Source of the DNA: Mucilaginibacter tundrae
GTDB lineage: Bacteria > Bacteroidota > Bacteroidia > Sphingobacteriales > Sphingobacteriaceae
NCBI RefSeq assembly: GCF_013408825.1
Contig: NZ_JACCBZ010000008.1
Coordinates: forward strand, 62,001 to 126,000
Direction: 5' to 3'
DNA length: 64,000 nucleotides
The position numbers were made by a program, and so were the translations under genes. Within the stretch, counting starts at the first letter, position 1. Every line of letters begins with the position of its first letter. Below the pieces are notes generated by a model, which did no database searches, was not told where the DNA came from, and worked only from the letters and a program-made list of their open reading frames with translations. Below are positions 16,431 through 24,881 of this stretch, piece after piece.

Positions 16431-17744
16431 TTACAAAGAACTGACATGTAACGGTTTTGCAGTGTCGCACAACCATGTATCAATGAAATCACCTTTAGTT
16501 TCAAGTTCACCAGTTTGGCGAGCGATATTAAAATAACGGTTATCGCGTGGGTCATTGCCAATGCCTGCTATAAATGCCCAGTTACCCCAATTGCTGGCAG
16601 GAGAGTAGTCTATTAGTTTTTCTTCAAAATAGCTGGCGCCTTTGGTCCAGTCTACTTTAAGTGTATTTACCAGGTATCCTGCTGCAATTTGCCTGCTATG
16701 ATTATTAATGTACCCGGTGGCATTTAATTCGTGCATAATGGCATCAACTAAAGGTGTGCCGGTAGTGCCGTTTTTCCATTTATCAAAAAGCTCATCCTGG
16801 TTATCAGCAAAATCGCCAACATCTTCATTATTTTTAGCGGCAATAAACTTTTGGCCATGCTTTTTAAACATAAACCTGAAATAATCGCGCCATAATAATT
16901 CTAACATCAACGGCCCGTTATTATGCTGAAAGTTTCCGATTTTTAGCACTTCCCAGTAAACCTGCCTTAATGATATGCAACCAATTGTGATCCATGGAGA
17001 AAGATGTGAAGCTACGGATGAATTGGCATTGACCTTGCCTGCTTTTGAGCTACTTTGCTGGATATTGGAAAGGAAATAATGCAATTGTTTTAATGCTTCC
17101 GTTTCACCGCCAACTAATTTAATATTGGCACGTTTATCATCGATTGGCTCATCCAAATCTAATTGGTTTAAGGTTGGTACCTCTCCGGCATCAGCAATCA
17201 CAGGGATGTTAATTTCAGCCGGTGTATCAATACAAGGGCGTACATTACTATCGCGCTCAATTTTCTTTTTAAAAATGGCAAAGCTATCAGGAATGTCTTT
17301 TATAGGGAATGGGAGATCCTCTTTATGGTATAGCGTGTGGCCTATAAAATGTTTTAAATTAAGCTTGATCTTCCATAACGCTTCTTCTACCTGTTCAGAT
17401 ATATTGGTTTCTTCATAGGCAACTTCACGGTGATGGTATACTTCGTTTACCTGGTATTCTTCGCAAAGTTGTGGCAAAACCTCAGCTGGATTACCGGTTC
17501 GCACAATAAGTTCGGCGCCGTGGGACTGTAAATTTTTACGCAGATCAGCAACAGATTCTAATAAGAAACGTGCCCGAAAGTTTCCTGTTTTAGGCTCACC
17601 GGTAGACGTTTTGGTGAAGTAAAAAGGATCAAAACAATATACGGGCAAAATTTTATCAGCTTTACGGATAGCTTCTAACAGTATTTCGTTATCGTGTATT
17701 CGTAAATCATTTCTAAACCAAACCAGAATAGTTTTTTCGCTCAT
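16431..17744 (-). CDS. DASH-family cryptochrome / photolyase
   Basis: A 437-residue flavoprotein of the cryptochrome/photolyase family. The N-terminal Rossmann-like photolyase domain starts ILVWFRNDLRIHDNEIL. The segment TLYHKEDLPFPIKDIPDSFAIFKK is typical of DASH cryptochromes, and the FAD-binding C-terminal domain shows LLWRDYFRFMFKKHG, LVDAIMHELNATGYINNHSRQIAA and YSPASNWGNWAFIAGIGNDPRDNRYFN. Members repair pyrimidine dimers in single-stranded DNA and bind MTHF. The start at 17744 (MSEKTILVW) is preferred over 17810, which adds 22 non-conserved residues. It is divergent from the TetR-like gene and about 6 kb from a class I photolyase, suggesting a shared light-linked role. Confidence 0.92.
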   Translation of the reverse strand: MSEKTILVWFRNDLRIHDNEILLEAIRKADKILPVYCFDPFYFTKTSTGEPKTGNFRARFLLESVADLRKNLQSHGAELIVRTGNPAEVLPQLCEEYQVNEVYHHREVAYEETNISEQVEEALWKIKLNLKHFIGHTLYHKEDLPFPIKDIPDSFAIFKKKIERDSNVRPCIDTPAEINIPVIADAGEVPTLNQLDLDEPIDDKRANIKLVGGETEALKQLHYFLSNIQQSSSKAGKVNANSSVASHLSPWITIGCISLRQVYWEVLKIGNFQHNNGPLMLELLWRDYFRFMFKKHGQKFIAAKNNEDVGDFADNQDELFDKWKNGTTGTPLVDAIMHELNATGYINNHSRQIAAGYLVNTLKVDWTKGASYFEEKLIDYSPASNWGNWAFIAGIGNDPRDNRYFNIARQTGELETKGDFIDTWLCDTAKPLHVSSL

Positions 17745-17976
17745 GTTTAGCAGACCCTTCAGAAAATTTGCGGTAGACAAAAATTGCAAATTTTTATTTG
17801 TTTTTTGCATGTGTATTAATTATTTGACATGTACTAAACATTTTGGAGTTTATACGTGTATTGTAACAGGGTGAAATATTACTATAACATCAGTACTTAT
17901 TATCCGTTTAATTATAGATAAGCATGACATATAGCTGTTTATATAATGCTTAATTTTATACGATAATTCAAACAAT

Positions 17977-18636
17977 ATGGCAACTATAGAAGGTATTAGA
18001 AAGGCATATATGGATTTTGTACTGACAGAAGGTGAACAGCCAAAATCGGTTTACATATTCGCTAAGAAAAATAAGATGACTGAAGCTGAATTTTACCAGT
18101 TCTTCGGGTCATTTGACGCTATCGAGGAAAGTATTTGGTCCGGTTTGGCGCTTAATACGCTAATCGAGATTAGGGCGCAAGAAGTTTGGCAGGAATATTC
18201 ATCTCGCGAGAAAGCATTATCATTCTTTTACGCGTTTTTTGAGTTGTTGAAAGGCAACCGGAGCTTTGCGATTTATAGTGTTAAAAAAGCACCTAAAAGT
18301 TTTACGACACCCAAAGTTTTTGAGAAGCTAAAAGAAATTTTTGAAGGCTTTGCTGAAGAGATCATTAATGAGGGCATTGAAAGCTCGGAACTGTCTGACC
18401 GTAAATTCTTCTCCAAAAAATATAAGGATGCTTTATGGATACAATTTGTATTTGTGCTAAATTTCTGGATAAATGATAACACAGCAGGCTTTGAAAAAAC
18501 TGATGAAGCCATTGAAAAAGGCGTTAATGTAACTTTCGATCTTTTCCAACGCTCACCAATTGACAACCTTTTTGAGTACGGCAAGTTTTTAGCTAAAAAC
18601 GGCGGTATGAAAGAAAAGATGGGTTTCGGATTTTAA
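17977..18636 (+). CDS. TetR-like transcriptional regulator
   Basis: A 219-residue all-helical protein. The N-terminus (IRKAYMDFVLTEGEQPKSVYIFAKKNKMTEAEFYQFFGSFDAIEESIW) has the length and YxFFxSxxxxE pattern of the TetR helix-turn-helix, though it is divergent. The remainder fits a TetR ligand-binding domain. It is the first gene of a plus-strand series leading to the ABC1-family kinase, and divergent from the cryptochrome gene across a 232-bp gap that must hold both promoters. Its target is probably local, but no operator could be assigned with confidence. Confidence 0.7.
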   Translation: MATIEGIRKAYMDFVLTEGEQPKSVYIFAKKNKMTEAEFYQFFGSFDAIEESIWSGLALNTLIEIRAQEVWQEYSSREKALSFFYAFFELLKGNRSFAIYSVKKAPKSFTTPKVFEKLKEIFEGFAEEIINEGIESSELSDRKFFSKKYKDALWIQFVFVLNFWINDNTAGFEKTDEAIEKGVNVTFDLFQRSPIDNLFEYGKFLAKNGGMKEKMGFGF

Positions 18637-18642
18637 TTATAA

Positions 18643-18716
18643 CAGCCCCACCCAAACCCTCCCGGGAAGGGAGGGCTTAAAAGTCTTCCCAACCGGGGGA
18701 GATTTAGAGGGGGCTT
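18643..18716. repeat. C-rich dispersed repeat, long copy
   Basis: A palindromic C/G-rich block between the TetR-like and HAD genes: CCCCACCCAAACCCTCCC, then an inner GGGAAGGGAGGG part, then CCGGGGGAGATTTAGAGGGG. It resembles 11969-11995 and 59957-59986 and differs strongly in composition from the flanking genes. Confidence 0.65.
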
Positions 18717-18730
18717 AACACATTTACTCT

Positions 18731-19387
18731 TTGAAAAACTTTACCGCAATTTTTGATATGGACGGTACTTTGGTAGATAATACCCCATATCACTTTAAAT
18801 CATGGCAAGCCTTTTATAAAAATCACGGACTTGGCGAACTGGAAGAATCAACCTACAAAACATCTATCAGCGGTGTACCCATTATTGAAACGTTAAGGGG
18901 ATTATTCCCGGATGCTGATGAGGCAACCTTGAAGGGTTATCTAAACGAAAAGGAAACTTACTACCGCGAAATATATGCACCCTTTTTAAGGCCGATTAAC
19001 GGGTTGGAAAACTTTTTATCAGAAATGAAAGATGCCGGTGTTAAAATGGCGATGGCATCATCGGCTACCATGGAGGATATTAATTTTATATTAAATAAGA
19101 TACCGATCCGCCAGGATTTTGAAGCGATCATCGACGGGAGCAGAGTAACTAAAGGAAAACCTAACCCACAGATATTTTTAAAAGCTGCCGAAGAGCTAAA
19201 TGCAGACCCTGCCAATTGTGTAGTTTTTGAAGATTCATTGGCAGGTATTAAGGCAGCGAACGCCGCTGGCATGAAAGTGGTAGGAATTACCACTGGCCAC
19301 AAAGCAGATCAACTGCAACCGTCAAATTTGGTAATAGATGACTATTCCACTTTAACGGTACAAAAGTTGGCTGCATTATTTGAATAG
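18731..19387 (+). CDS. HAD-superfamily phosphatase, beta-phosphoglucomutase-like
   Basis: A 218-residue HAD subfamily IA enzyme. Motif I is FDMDGTLVDNTPYH (nucleophile and acid/base aspartates), motif II ASSAT, motif III K in TKGKPNPQIF, and motif IV VVFEDSLAGIKAANAAGM. The small cap lies between motifs I and II, as in phosphoglucomutase/phosphatase members. The substrate is unknown. The start is a TTG at 18731 (KNFTAIFDMDG); no in-frame ATG lies between it and motif I. It sits between the TetR-like regulator and the ABC1 kinase. Confidence 0.88.
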   Translation: MKNFTAIFDMDGTLVDNTPYHFKSWQAFYKNHGLGELEESTYKTSISGVPIIETLRGLFPDADEATLKGYLNEKETYYREIYAPFLRPINGLENFLSEMKDAGVKMAMASSATMEDINFILNKIPIRQDFEAIIDGSRVTKGKPNPQIFLKAAEELNADPANCVVFEDSLAGIKAANAAGMKVVGITTGHKADQLQPSNLVIDDYSTLTVQKLAALFE

Positions 19388-19388
19388 G

Positions 19389-19472
19389 TTATGGTTCATG
19401 GTTGATAGTTCATGGTAACTACCTGTTAAACATGAGATTTGCTATGAACCATGAACAGTATACTATGAACTG
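19389..19472. repeat. Palindromic intergenic repeat (GTTCATGGTT family)
   Basis: Two 15-bp arms, GTTCATGGTTGATAG at 19394-19408 and its complement with one mismatch at 19442-19456, plus partial direct repeats of GTTCATGG and CTATGAAC. It fills the gap between the HAD gene and the ABC1 gene. No coding potential. Confidence 0.65.
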
Positions 19473-19478
19473 AAAGAT

Positions 19479-20816
19479 ATGAGCGATACGCCAAAAGAAC
19501 AAAATAGCATACCAACAAGTAAAGTACAACGATCAGGTAAATTTGTTAAAACAGGTTTCAAGATCGGCGGAAATTACATCAAGCATTACTCCAAAAAACT
19601 CTTTAACCCCGATATGGATAAAAGTGAATTGAATGAGGATAATGCTGCAGATATCTATGAATCATTAAGCGAATTGAAAGGCAGTGCCTTAAAAGTAGCG
19701 CAAATGCTTAGCATGGATAAAAACCTGCTGCCGCAGGCTTATGTAGATAAGTTTTCGCAGTCTCAATACAATGCGCCGCCGCTGTCCGGTCCGCTGATCG
19801 TTCAAACGTTCAAAAAAAACCTTGGCAAAACTCCAGAGCAGATTTATGATAAGTTTAACCTGAAGTCAACCAATGCGGCTTCTATTGGGCAGGTACATTC
19901 GGCAGAGTTAAATGGAAAAAAATTAGCTGTTAAAATTCAGTACCCGGGTGTGGGTGATTCTATCTCATCCGACCTGAAACTGGTTAAGCCATTTGCTTTC
20001 CGATTATTAGGCATGAGTGAAAAAGAACTGGATGTATACATGCGCGAAGTTGAAGAGCGCCTGTTAGAAGAAACAGATTATGAATTAGAGATCCGCAGGT
20101 CGATTGAATTTTCCAATGCCTGCGCTAATTTAAATAATGTAGTTTTTCCTACCTATTATCCTGAATTATCCAGCAAGCGTATCATCACAATGGATTGGCT
20201 CGAAGGTCAGCATTTAAAAGAGTTCTTAGCTACTAATCCATCGCAAGAATTAAGGAACACGATAGGGCAGGCGCTTTGGGATTTTTATAATTTCCAGCAG
20301 CATGAATTACGCGCCGTACACGCCGACCCGCATCCAGGTAATTTTATGATTACGCCTGATGGTAAATTGGGAGTGATTGATTTTGGCTGTATCAAGGAAA
20401 TGCCGGAAGATTTTTATTCGCCTTTCTTCTCGCTTACCTCAACTAATTTATTGGATAATAAAGAAGAAACCATTAAGGCTTTCCGCTTACTGGAGATGAT
20501 CCAACCGAAGGATACACTTGCACAGGTGGAGTTTTATTATGGTATGTATAAACAGATGATCAAATTGTTCGCAATGCCTTATATCGACAGTACCTTTGAT
20601 TTTGGTGAGACCAATTTTTTTGATGAACTGTTTAGTTTTGGCGAGAAGATATCAAAGATGCCCGAGTTTAAACAAGCGCGTGGCGTTAAACATTTTATTT
20701 ATGTAAACCGCACGAATTTTGGGTTGTACAATATATTGCATGAGTTGAATGCAAAAGTTAAAACAGATACTTATAAACCGCATGTAACTACGCATTTTGC
20801 GGTTGATAGTTTATAA
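19479..20816 (+). CDS. ABC1/AarF (UbiB-like) atypical kinase
   Basis: A 445-residue ABC1 domain protein. It has the family KxGQ-like segment in the form LKGSALKVAQMLSMD, the alanine-rich loop NAASIGQVHSAELNGKKLAVKIQYPGV (invariant lysine), and the catalytic HADPHPGNFMITPDGKLGVIDFG with the HxD-like and DFG motifs. Family members support ubiquinone or other isoprenoid lipid biology through ATPase activity. There is no C-terminal membrane helix as in UbiB, so it may be soluble or peripheral. It is followed 10 bp later by the Dabb gene, forming a tight pair, in a cluster with two photolyase-family genes. Confidence 0.9.
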   Translation: MSDTPKEQNSIPTSKVQRSGKFVKTGFKIGGNYIKHYSKKLFNPDMDKSELNEDNAADIYESLSELKGSALKVAQMLSMDKNLLPQAYVDKFSQSQYNAPPLSGPLIVQTFKKNLGKTPEQIYDKFNLKSTNAASIGQVHSAELNGKKLAVKIQYPGVGDSISSDLKLVKPFAFRLLGMSEKELDVYMREVEERLLEETDYELEIRRSIEFSNACANLNNVVFPTYYPELSSKRIITMDWLEGQHLKEFLATNPSQELRNTIGQALWDFYNFQQHELRAVHADPHPGNFMITPDGKLGVIDFGCIKEMPEDFYSPFFSLTSTNLLDNKEETIKAFRLLEMIQPKDTLAQVEFYYGMYKQMIKLFAMPYIDSTFDFGETNFFDELFSFGEKISKMPEFKQARGVKHFIYVNRTNFGLYNILHELNAKVKTDTYKPHVTTHFAVDSL

Positions 20817-20826
20817 TACTGAATTT

Positions 20827-21135
20827 ATGATCTTAGAAAATACATTCGCACACCACGTGCTTTTTTGGTTGAATGATAAAGCCGACAAACAAAAATTTGT
20901 TGATGGGTTGAAGATTTTAACCACCATAACCACAATCAGGGATATTCATATTGGCATAGTTGCAGACAGCCATGGCGGGCCAACTGATGATACTTATGAT
21001 GTTTCGTTATTGATCCTCTTTAACAGCCAGGCAGATCATGAATCATACGAAATTGATCCTATCCACCAAGGATTCATCGGGGAGTATGGTAAGCTTTGCG
21101 CTAAGGTGGTTGCCTATGATAGCATTAATGCCTAA
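20827..21135 (+). CDS. Dabb (stress-responsive A/B barrel) domain protein
   Basis: A 102-residue single Dabb domain of the ferredoxin-like dimeric barrel type. Its N-terminal FAHHVLFWLND contains the HHVLFW motif, and YDVSLLILFNSQADHESYEIDPIHQGFI is the conserved second half. Family members are small dimeric proteins, some catalytic in polyketide chemistry; function is unknown here. The ATG at 20827 is preferred; the frame opens earlier but would overlap the ABC1 gene. Probably cotranscribed with it. Confidence 0.85.
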   Translation: MILENTFAHHVLFWLNDKADKQKFVDGLKILTTITTIRDIHIGIVADSHGGPTDDTYDVSLLILFNSQADHESYEIDPIHQGFIGEYGKLCAKVVAYDSINA

Positions 21136-21194
21136 CTATTCGTTTTAGGAATGCTATAAACCAAACAGCATCTTGATTATGTTGTTGCAATGAT

Positions 21195-22658
21195 ATGAAG
21201 GTATTAATTGCAGGTGCCAATGGTTATATAGGGACACGGCTTATCCCAATTCTTTTAGAGAAAGGCCATCAGGTAGTTTGCCTTGTGCGCGATAAACGAC
21301 GCTTTCATGAGCAAAATGACTATGCCGATAAGGTCACTCTAATAAAAGGTGATCTGCTTGATAGGAATAGTATCGAAACATTTCCTAAAAATATTGAAGC
21401 GGCTTACTACCTGGTACATTCCATGTCGCAAAATGAAGATTTTGCAAAGTTGGAAGCACAGTCTGGCGAAAACTTTGTTGAGGTAATTGACAAAACCAAT
21501 TGCAGGCAAATTATTTATCTGAGTGGTATTACTAATGATGACAACCTTTCCAAACACTTGAAATCCCGCAGGCATGTGGAAGATGTACTGCGTGAGGCCA
21601 AAGCACCTTTAACGGTATTAAGAGCGGCTATTATTATCGGCTCAGGAAGTTCCTCTTTCGAGATAATTCGTGACCTAACTGAAAAACTACCGGTAATGAC
21701 AGTACCGCGCTGGGTAAATACGAAATGCCAGCCGATAGGGATACGAGATGTACTGGCTTATTTGGAAGGTGTTTTATCAAATGAAAAAGCTTTAAATAGC
21801 ACATTTGATATTGGCGGGCCGGATATACTCAGCTTTAAACAAATGATGTTGGGCTACTCCGAGGTGCGCAAGCTTAAGCGTTACATTATTACTATCCCGT
21901 TCCTTTCTCCTAAAATATCCTCTTACTGGCTTTACTTTGTTACCTCAACAAGCTACCAGTTAGCGCAGAGCCTGGTGGATAGTATGAAAAATGAGACTAT
22001 AGTAAAAGATCATACTATAGATAAAGTGGTCCCGCACAAATGTTCTACGTATAAAGAAGCATTGGAATTAGCATTTAAAAAGATCGAGCAAAATTCGGTT
22101 GTTTCCAGTTGGAAGGATGCATTGAACATGGGCTATCTGAACTCGTCATTCATGGATCAAATAAAAGTACCGCAAAACGGCACGCTGGAATATAAAGTTA
22201 AGTTACCCATTTCAGTCGATGATAGTCTGGTATTGGATAATATTATGGCAATTGGTGGTAACCGCGGCTGGTATTATTGGGATTGGATATGGGGCATCCG
22301 TGGATTTTTAGATAAAATAGTAGGCGGAGTGGGATTGCGGCGTGGGCGTACCAGCAATGTTAATGTCTCACCTGGAGATGTAATTGATTTTTGGCGGGTA
22401 TTACTTGCAGATAAAAAAGCCAAACGTTTATTATTGTATGCAGAAATGAAATTGCCCGGCGAAGCCTGGCTGGAGTTTAAAATTATCGAAAGAAATAATA
22501 AAAAAATACTTAGTCAGGTAGCTACCTTTAGACCTAACGGACTTTTAGGCAGATTATACTGGTACAGCATGTTGCCATTCCATTTATTTATATTTAAAGG
22601 GATGGCTAAAAAACTCATCAGTTACAAAATACCTGAAGTAGCTTTAGAAGCACATTAA
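21195..22658 (+). CDS. SDR-family NAD(P)-binding protein with C-terminal DUF2867
   Basis: A 487-residue two-domain protein. Residues 1-290 are an atypical extended SDR with GANGYIGTRLIP as the dinucleotide-binding glycine motif. The C-terminal part from about residue 340 (GNRGWYYWDWIWGIRGFLDKIVGGVGLRRGR) is the DUF2867 domain, related to SRPBCC-like lipid-binding folds. The function is not established. This architecture often occurs in bacterial clusters with photolyases. It is 8 bp upstream of the TIGR01777 epimerase gene and probably co-transcribed with it and the photolyase. Confidence 0.88.
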   Translation: MKVLIAGANGYIGTRLIPILLEKGHQVVCLVRDKRRFHEQNDYADKVTLIKGDLLDRNSIETFPKNIEAAYYLVHSMSQNEDFAKLEAQSGENFVEVIDKTNCRQIIYLSGITNDDNLSKHLKSRRHVEDVLREAKAPLTVLRAAIIIGSGSSSFEIIRDLTEKLPVMTVPRWVNTKCQPIGIRDVLAYLEGVLSNEKALNSTFDIGGPDILSFKQMMLGYSEVRKLKRYIITIPFLSPKISSYWLYFVTSTSYQLAQSLVDSMKNETIVKDHTIDKVVPHKCSTYKEALELAFKKIEQNSVVSSWKDALNMGYLNSSFMDQIKVPQNGTLEYKVKLPISVDDSLVLDNIMAIGGNRGWYYWDWIWGIRGFLDKIVGGVGLRRGRTSNVNVSPGDVIDFWRVLLADKKAKRLLLYAEMKLPGEAWLEFKIIERNNKKILSQVATFRPNGLLGRLYWYSMLPFHLFIFKGMAKKLISYKIPEVALEAH

Positions 22659-22666
22659 GAATAATT

Positions 22667-23572
22667 ATGCAAAAACATATTTTATTAACAGGTGGTACAG
22701 GGCTGATAGGCACTCATCTAACCCAAGCTTTATTAGATAAAGGTTATAAGGTGAGCCATTTAGGCCGGAAACCGGGCAACAATCCTAAAGTGAAAACTTA
22801 TTTGTGGGATGTACCCAAAGGTGAGATTGATGAGGCATGTATAAATGAAATTGATACTATTGTGCACTTGGCAGGGGCGGGTGTTGTTGATAAGCGCTGG
22901 TCGGATAAACGAAAAAAGGAAATTATAGATAGTCGGACTAAATCAGTTGGATTGATTTATCAGGTTCTTCGTAAAAAAAGCCATAACGTAAAAACCATAA
23001 TTAGCGCATCAGCAACGGGATATTATGGCGATAGAGGATCAGAACTACTTACTGAGGAAAGTGAACCAGGAAGTGATTTTTTAGCGGAGGTTTGTATAAA
23101 GTGGGAGGCTGCTGCTGATAAAGGCGAGGATTTGGATTTACGAATTGTAAAATTCCGCACCGGAATTGTGTTGAATAAAGATGGTGGAGCTTTACCTCAA
23201 TTAGCTAATCCTATAAAATGGGGAATTGGATCGCCATTAGTCAACGGGGAGCAATGGATGCCGTGGATACACTGGCGCGATGTGGTAAAAATGTATATTT
23301 ATGGTATTGAAAACGACTCATTATCAGGTGTTTATAATATGACAGGGCCAAACCCGGTGACTAATAAACAATTAACCAAAGCGGTGGCTGAGCAGCTTCA
23401 TAAACCACTTTGGACACCAAATGTACCTGAGTTTTTATTAAAATTAATTTTAGGTGAAATGCGGATCGCAGTGTTAGAAAGCGACAGGACATCTTCTAAA
23501 AAAATAGAAGATGCCGGGTTTGAGTTTGATTACCCTGACCTGTTGGTAGCGCTAAAAGAAATCTATGGATAA
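22667..23572 (+). CDS. TIGR01777 family epimerase (YfcH-like)
   Basis: A 301-residue short-chain dehydrogenase/epimerase-like protein. It starts with LTGGTGLIGTHLTQALLDKG (cofactor motif), continues with ISASATGYYGDRG (active-site YxxxK region altered, as usual in the family) and ends with a DUF1731-like C-terminal segment (LWTPNVPEFLLKLILGEM). The substrate is unknown. It overlaps the photolyase start by 8 bp, strong evidence of co-translation. Family members are often found beside photolyase genes in light-induced clusters. Confidence 0.9.
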   Translation: MQKHILLTGGTGLIGTHLTQALLDKGYKVSHLGRKPGNNPKVKTYLWDVPKGEIDEACINEIDTIVHLAGAGVVDKRWSDKRKKEIIDSRTKSVGLIYQVLRKKSHNVKTIISASATGYYGDRGSELLTEESEPGSDFLAEVCIKWEAAADKGEDLDLRIVKFRTGIVLNKDGGALPQLANPIKWGIGSPLVNGEQWMPWIHWRDVVKMYIYGIENDSLSGVYNMTGPNPVTNKQLTKAVAEQLHKPLWTPNVPEFLLKLILGEMRIAVLESDRTSSKKIEDAGFEFDYPDLLVALKEIYG

Positions 23573-24881
23573 AAAAATGCCATTAACCATATTCTGGTTC
23601 AGGCGGGATTTGAGGTTGGATGACAATGCTGGTTTATATCGCGCTTTAAAGAGCGGCAACCCGGTGCTGCCGATATTTATCTTCGACAAAGAAATACTAT
23701 ATAAACTGGAGGATAAAGATGATGCGCGTGTAACTTTTATTTATAACGCTATTGAAAATATTGATACCGAGCTTAAAAAGCATGGTAGTAGTTTGCTGGT
23801 TTTTTACGATAAGCCGGAACATGTGTGGAAGAAACTGTTAAACGATTATGAGATTGCATTAGTTTATACCAATCATGATTATGAGCCGTATGCGAAAAAA
23901 CGTGATGCAGATGTTGCTGGATTTTTAAAGAAGCACAATATTGAATTTAAAACATATAAAGACCAGGTTATATTCGACCGCGACGAGGTTTTAAAAAACG
24001 ACGGTAAACCTTACACTGTTTATACCCCCTATATGCGTAAATGGTACGAAACGCTTACGCCGTTCCATTTAAAAGCTTATTCGACAAAAAAATATTTCAA
24101 AAACATGTTTAAAACGACTAGCCTTAAGATGCCAACGTTAAAGGGTATAGGCTTTGAAAAAAGTTCCATGAATTTTCCCAGTGAGAACTATGAAACTGCG
24201 ATACAGGATTATGCTGAAAAGCGTGATTATCCTGGGATCAAAGGCACATCACATATTGGTTTGCATTTACGATTCGGCACGGTTAGTATACGTAAACTTG
24301 CGGGCACTGCTAATGGGTATAAGGAAAAAACATGGCTGAATGAGTTGATATGGAGGGAGTTTTATATGATGATCCTTGATCATTTCCCATATACTATGGA
24401 TCATTCGTTCAGGCATGATTATGATAATATTAAGTGGATAAATGACGAAGTTCAGTTCAAAGCATGGTGCGAAGGAAATACTGGTTTTCCATTGGTTGAT
24501 GCCGGTATGCGTGAATTGAATGCAACGGGATATATGCATAATCGGGTAAGAATGGTTGTCGCCAGCTTTTTAGCCAAGGATCTTTTAATTGACTGGCGCT
24601 GGGGTGAGCGCTATTTTGCCAGGAAATTATTAGATTACGAGATGGCAAGCAATGTTGGCGGTTGGCAGTGGTCGGCAGGGAGCGGTACTGATGCCGCACC
24701 ATATTTCCGCATCTTTAATCCTGATTCACAACTGAAAAGGTTTGATCCGCAATTTATTTACATAAAAAAATGGGTTCCGGAGTATGCTGACTTCAGCAAA
24801 TATCCAAAACCCATTATCGATCATGCTTTTGCACGTGAACGATGTTTAAAAGCCTTTAAAGCGGCCTTATCAGGGAGTTAA
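23565..24881 (+). CDS. phrB: Class I deoxyribodipyrimidine (CPD) photolyase
   Basis: A 438-residue FAD enzyme that reverses UV cyclobutane dimers with blue light. N-terminal domain: LTIFWFRRDLRLDDNAGLYRAL. FAD-binding helical domain: LNELIWREFYMMIL, GNTGFPLVDAGMRELNATGYMHNRVRMVVASFLAKDLLIDWRWGE and NVGGWQWSAGSGTDAAPYFRIFNP, all canonical. Length is slightly short (about 470 in E. coli) but complete. It is the last gene of a unit with SDR-DUF2867 and the epimerase. The next gene is convergent and begins at its very next base (24882), leaving no intergenic space. Confidence 0.95.
   Translation: MDKKMPLTIFWFRRDLRLDDNAGLYRALKSGNPVLPIFIFDKEILYKLEDKDDARVTFIYNAIENIDTELKKHGSSLLVFYDKPEHVWKKLLNDYEIALVYTNHDYEPYAKKRDADVAGFLKKHNIEFKTYKDQVIFDRDEVLKNDGKPYTVYTPYMRKWYETLTPFHLKAYSTKKYFKNMFKTTSLKMPTLKGIGFEKSSMNFPSENYETAIQDYAEKRDYPGIKGTSHIGLHLRFGTVSIRKLAGTANGYKEKTWLNELIWREFYMMILDHFPYTMDHSFRHDYDNIKWINDEVQFKAWCEGNTGFPLVDAGMRELNATGYMHNRVRMVVASFLAKDLLIDWRWGERYFARKLLDYEMASNVGGWQWSAGSGTDAAPYFRIFNPDSQLKRFDPQFIYIKKWVPEYADFSKYPKPIIDHAFARERCLKAFKAALSGS

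Noticed and set aside
17825..17840. TTGACATGTACT in the cryptochrome/TetR-like gap as a light-regulator (LitR) operator
   Set aside because: Only a weak partial palindrome; no LitR gene in the window and no second copy before the photolyase unit.
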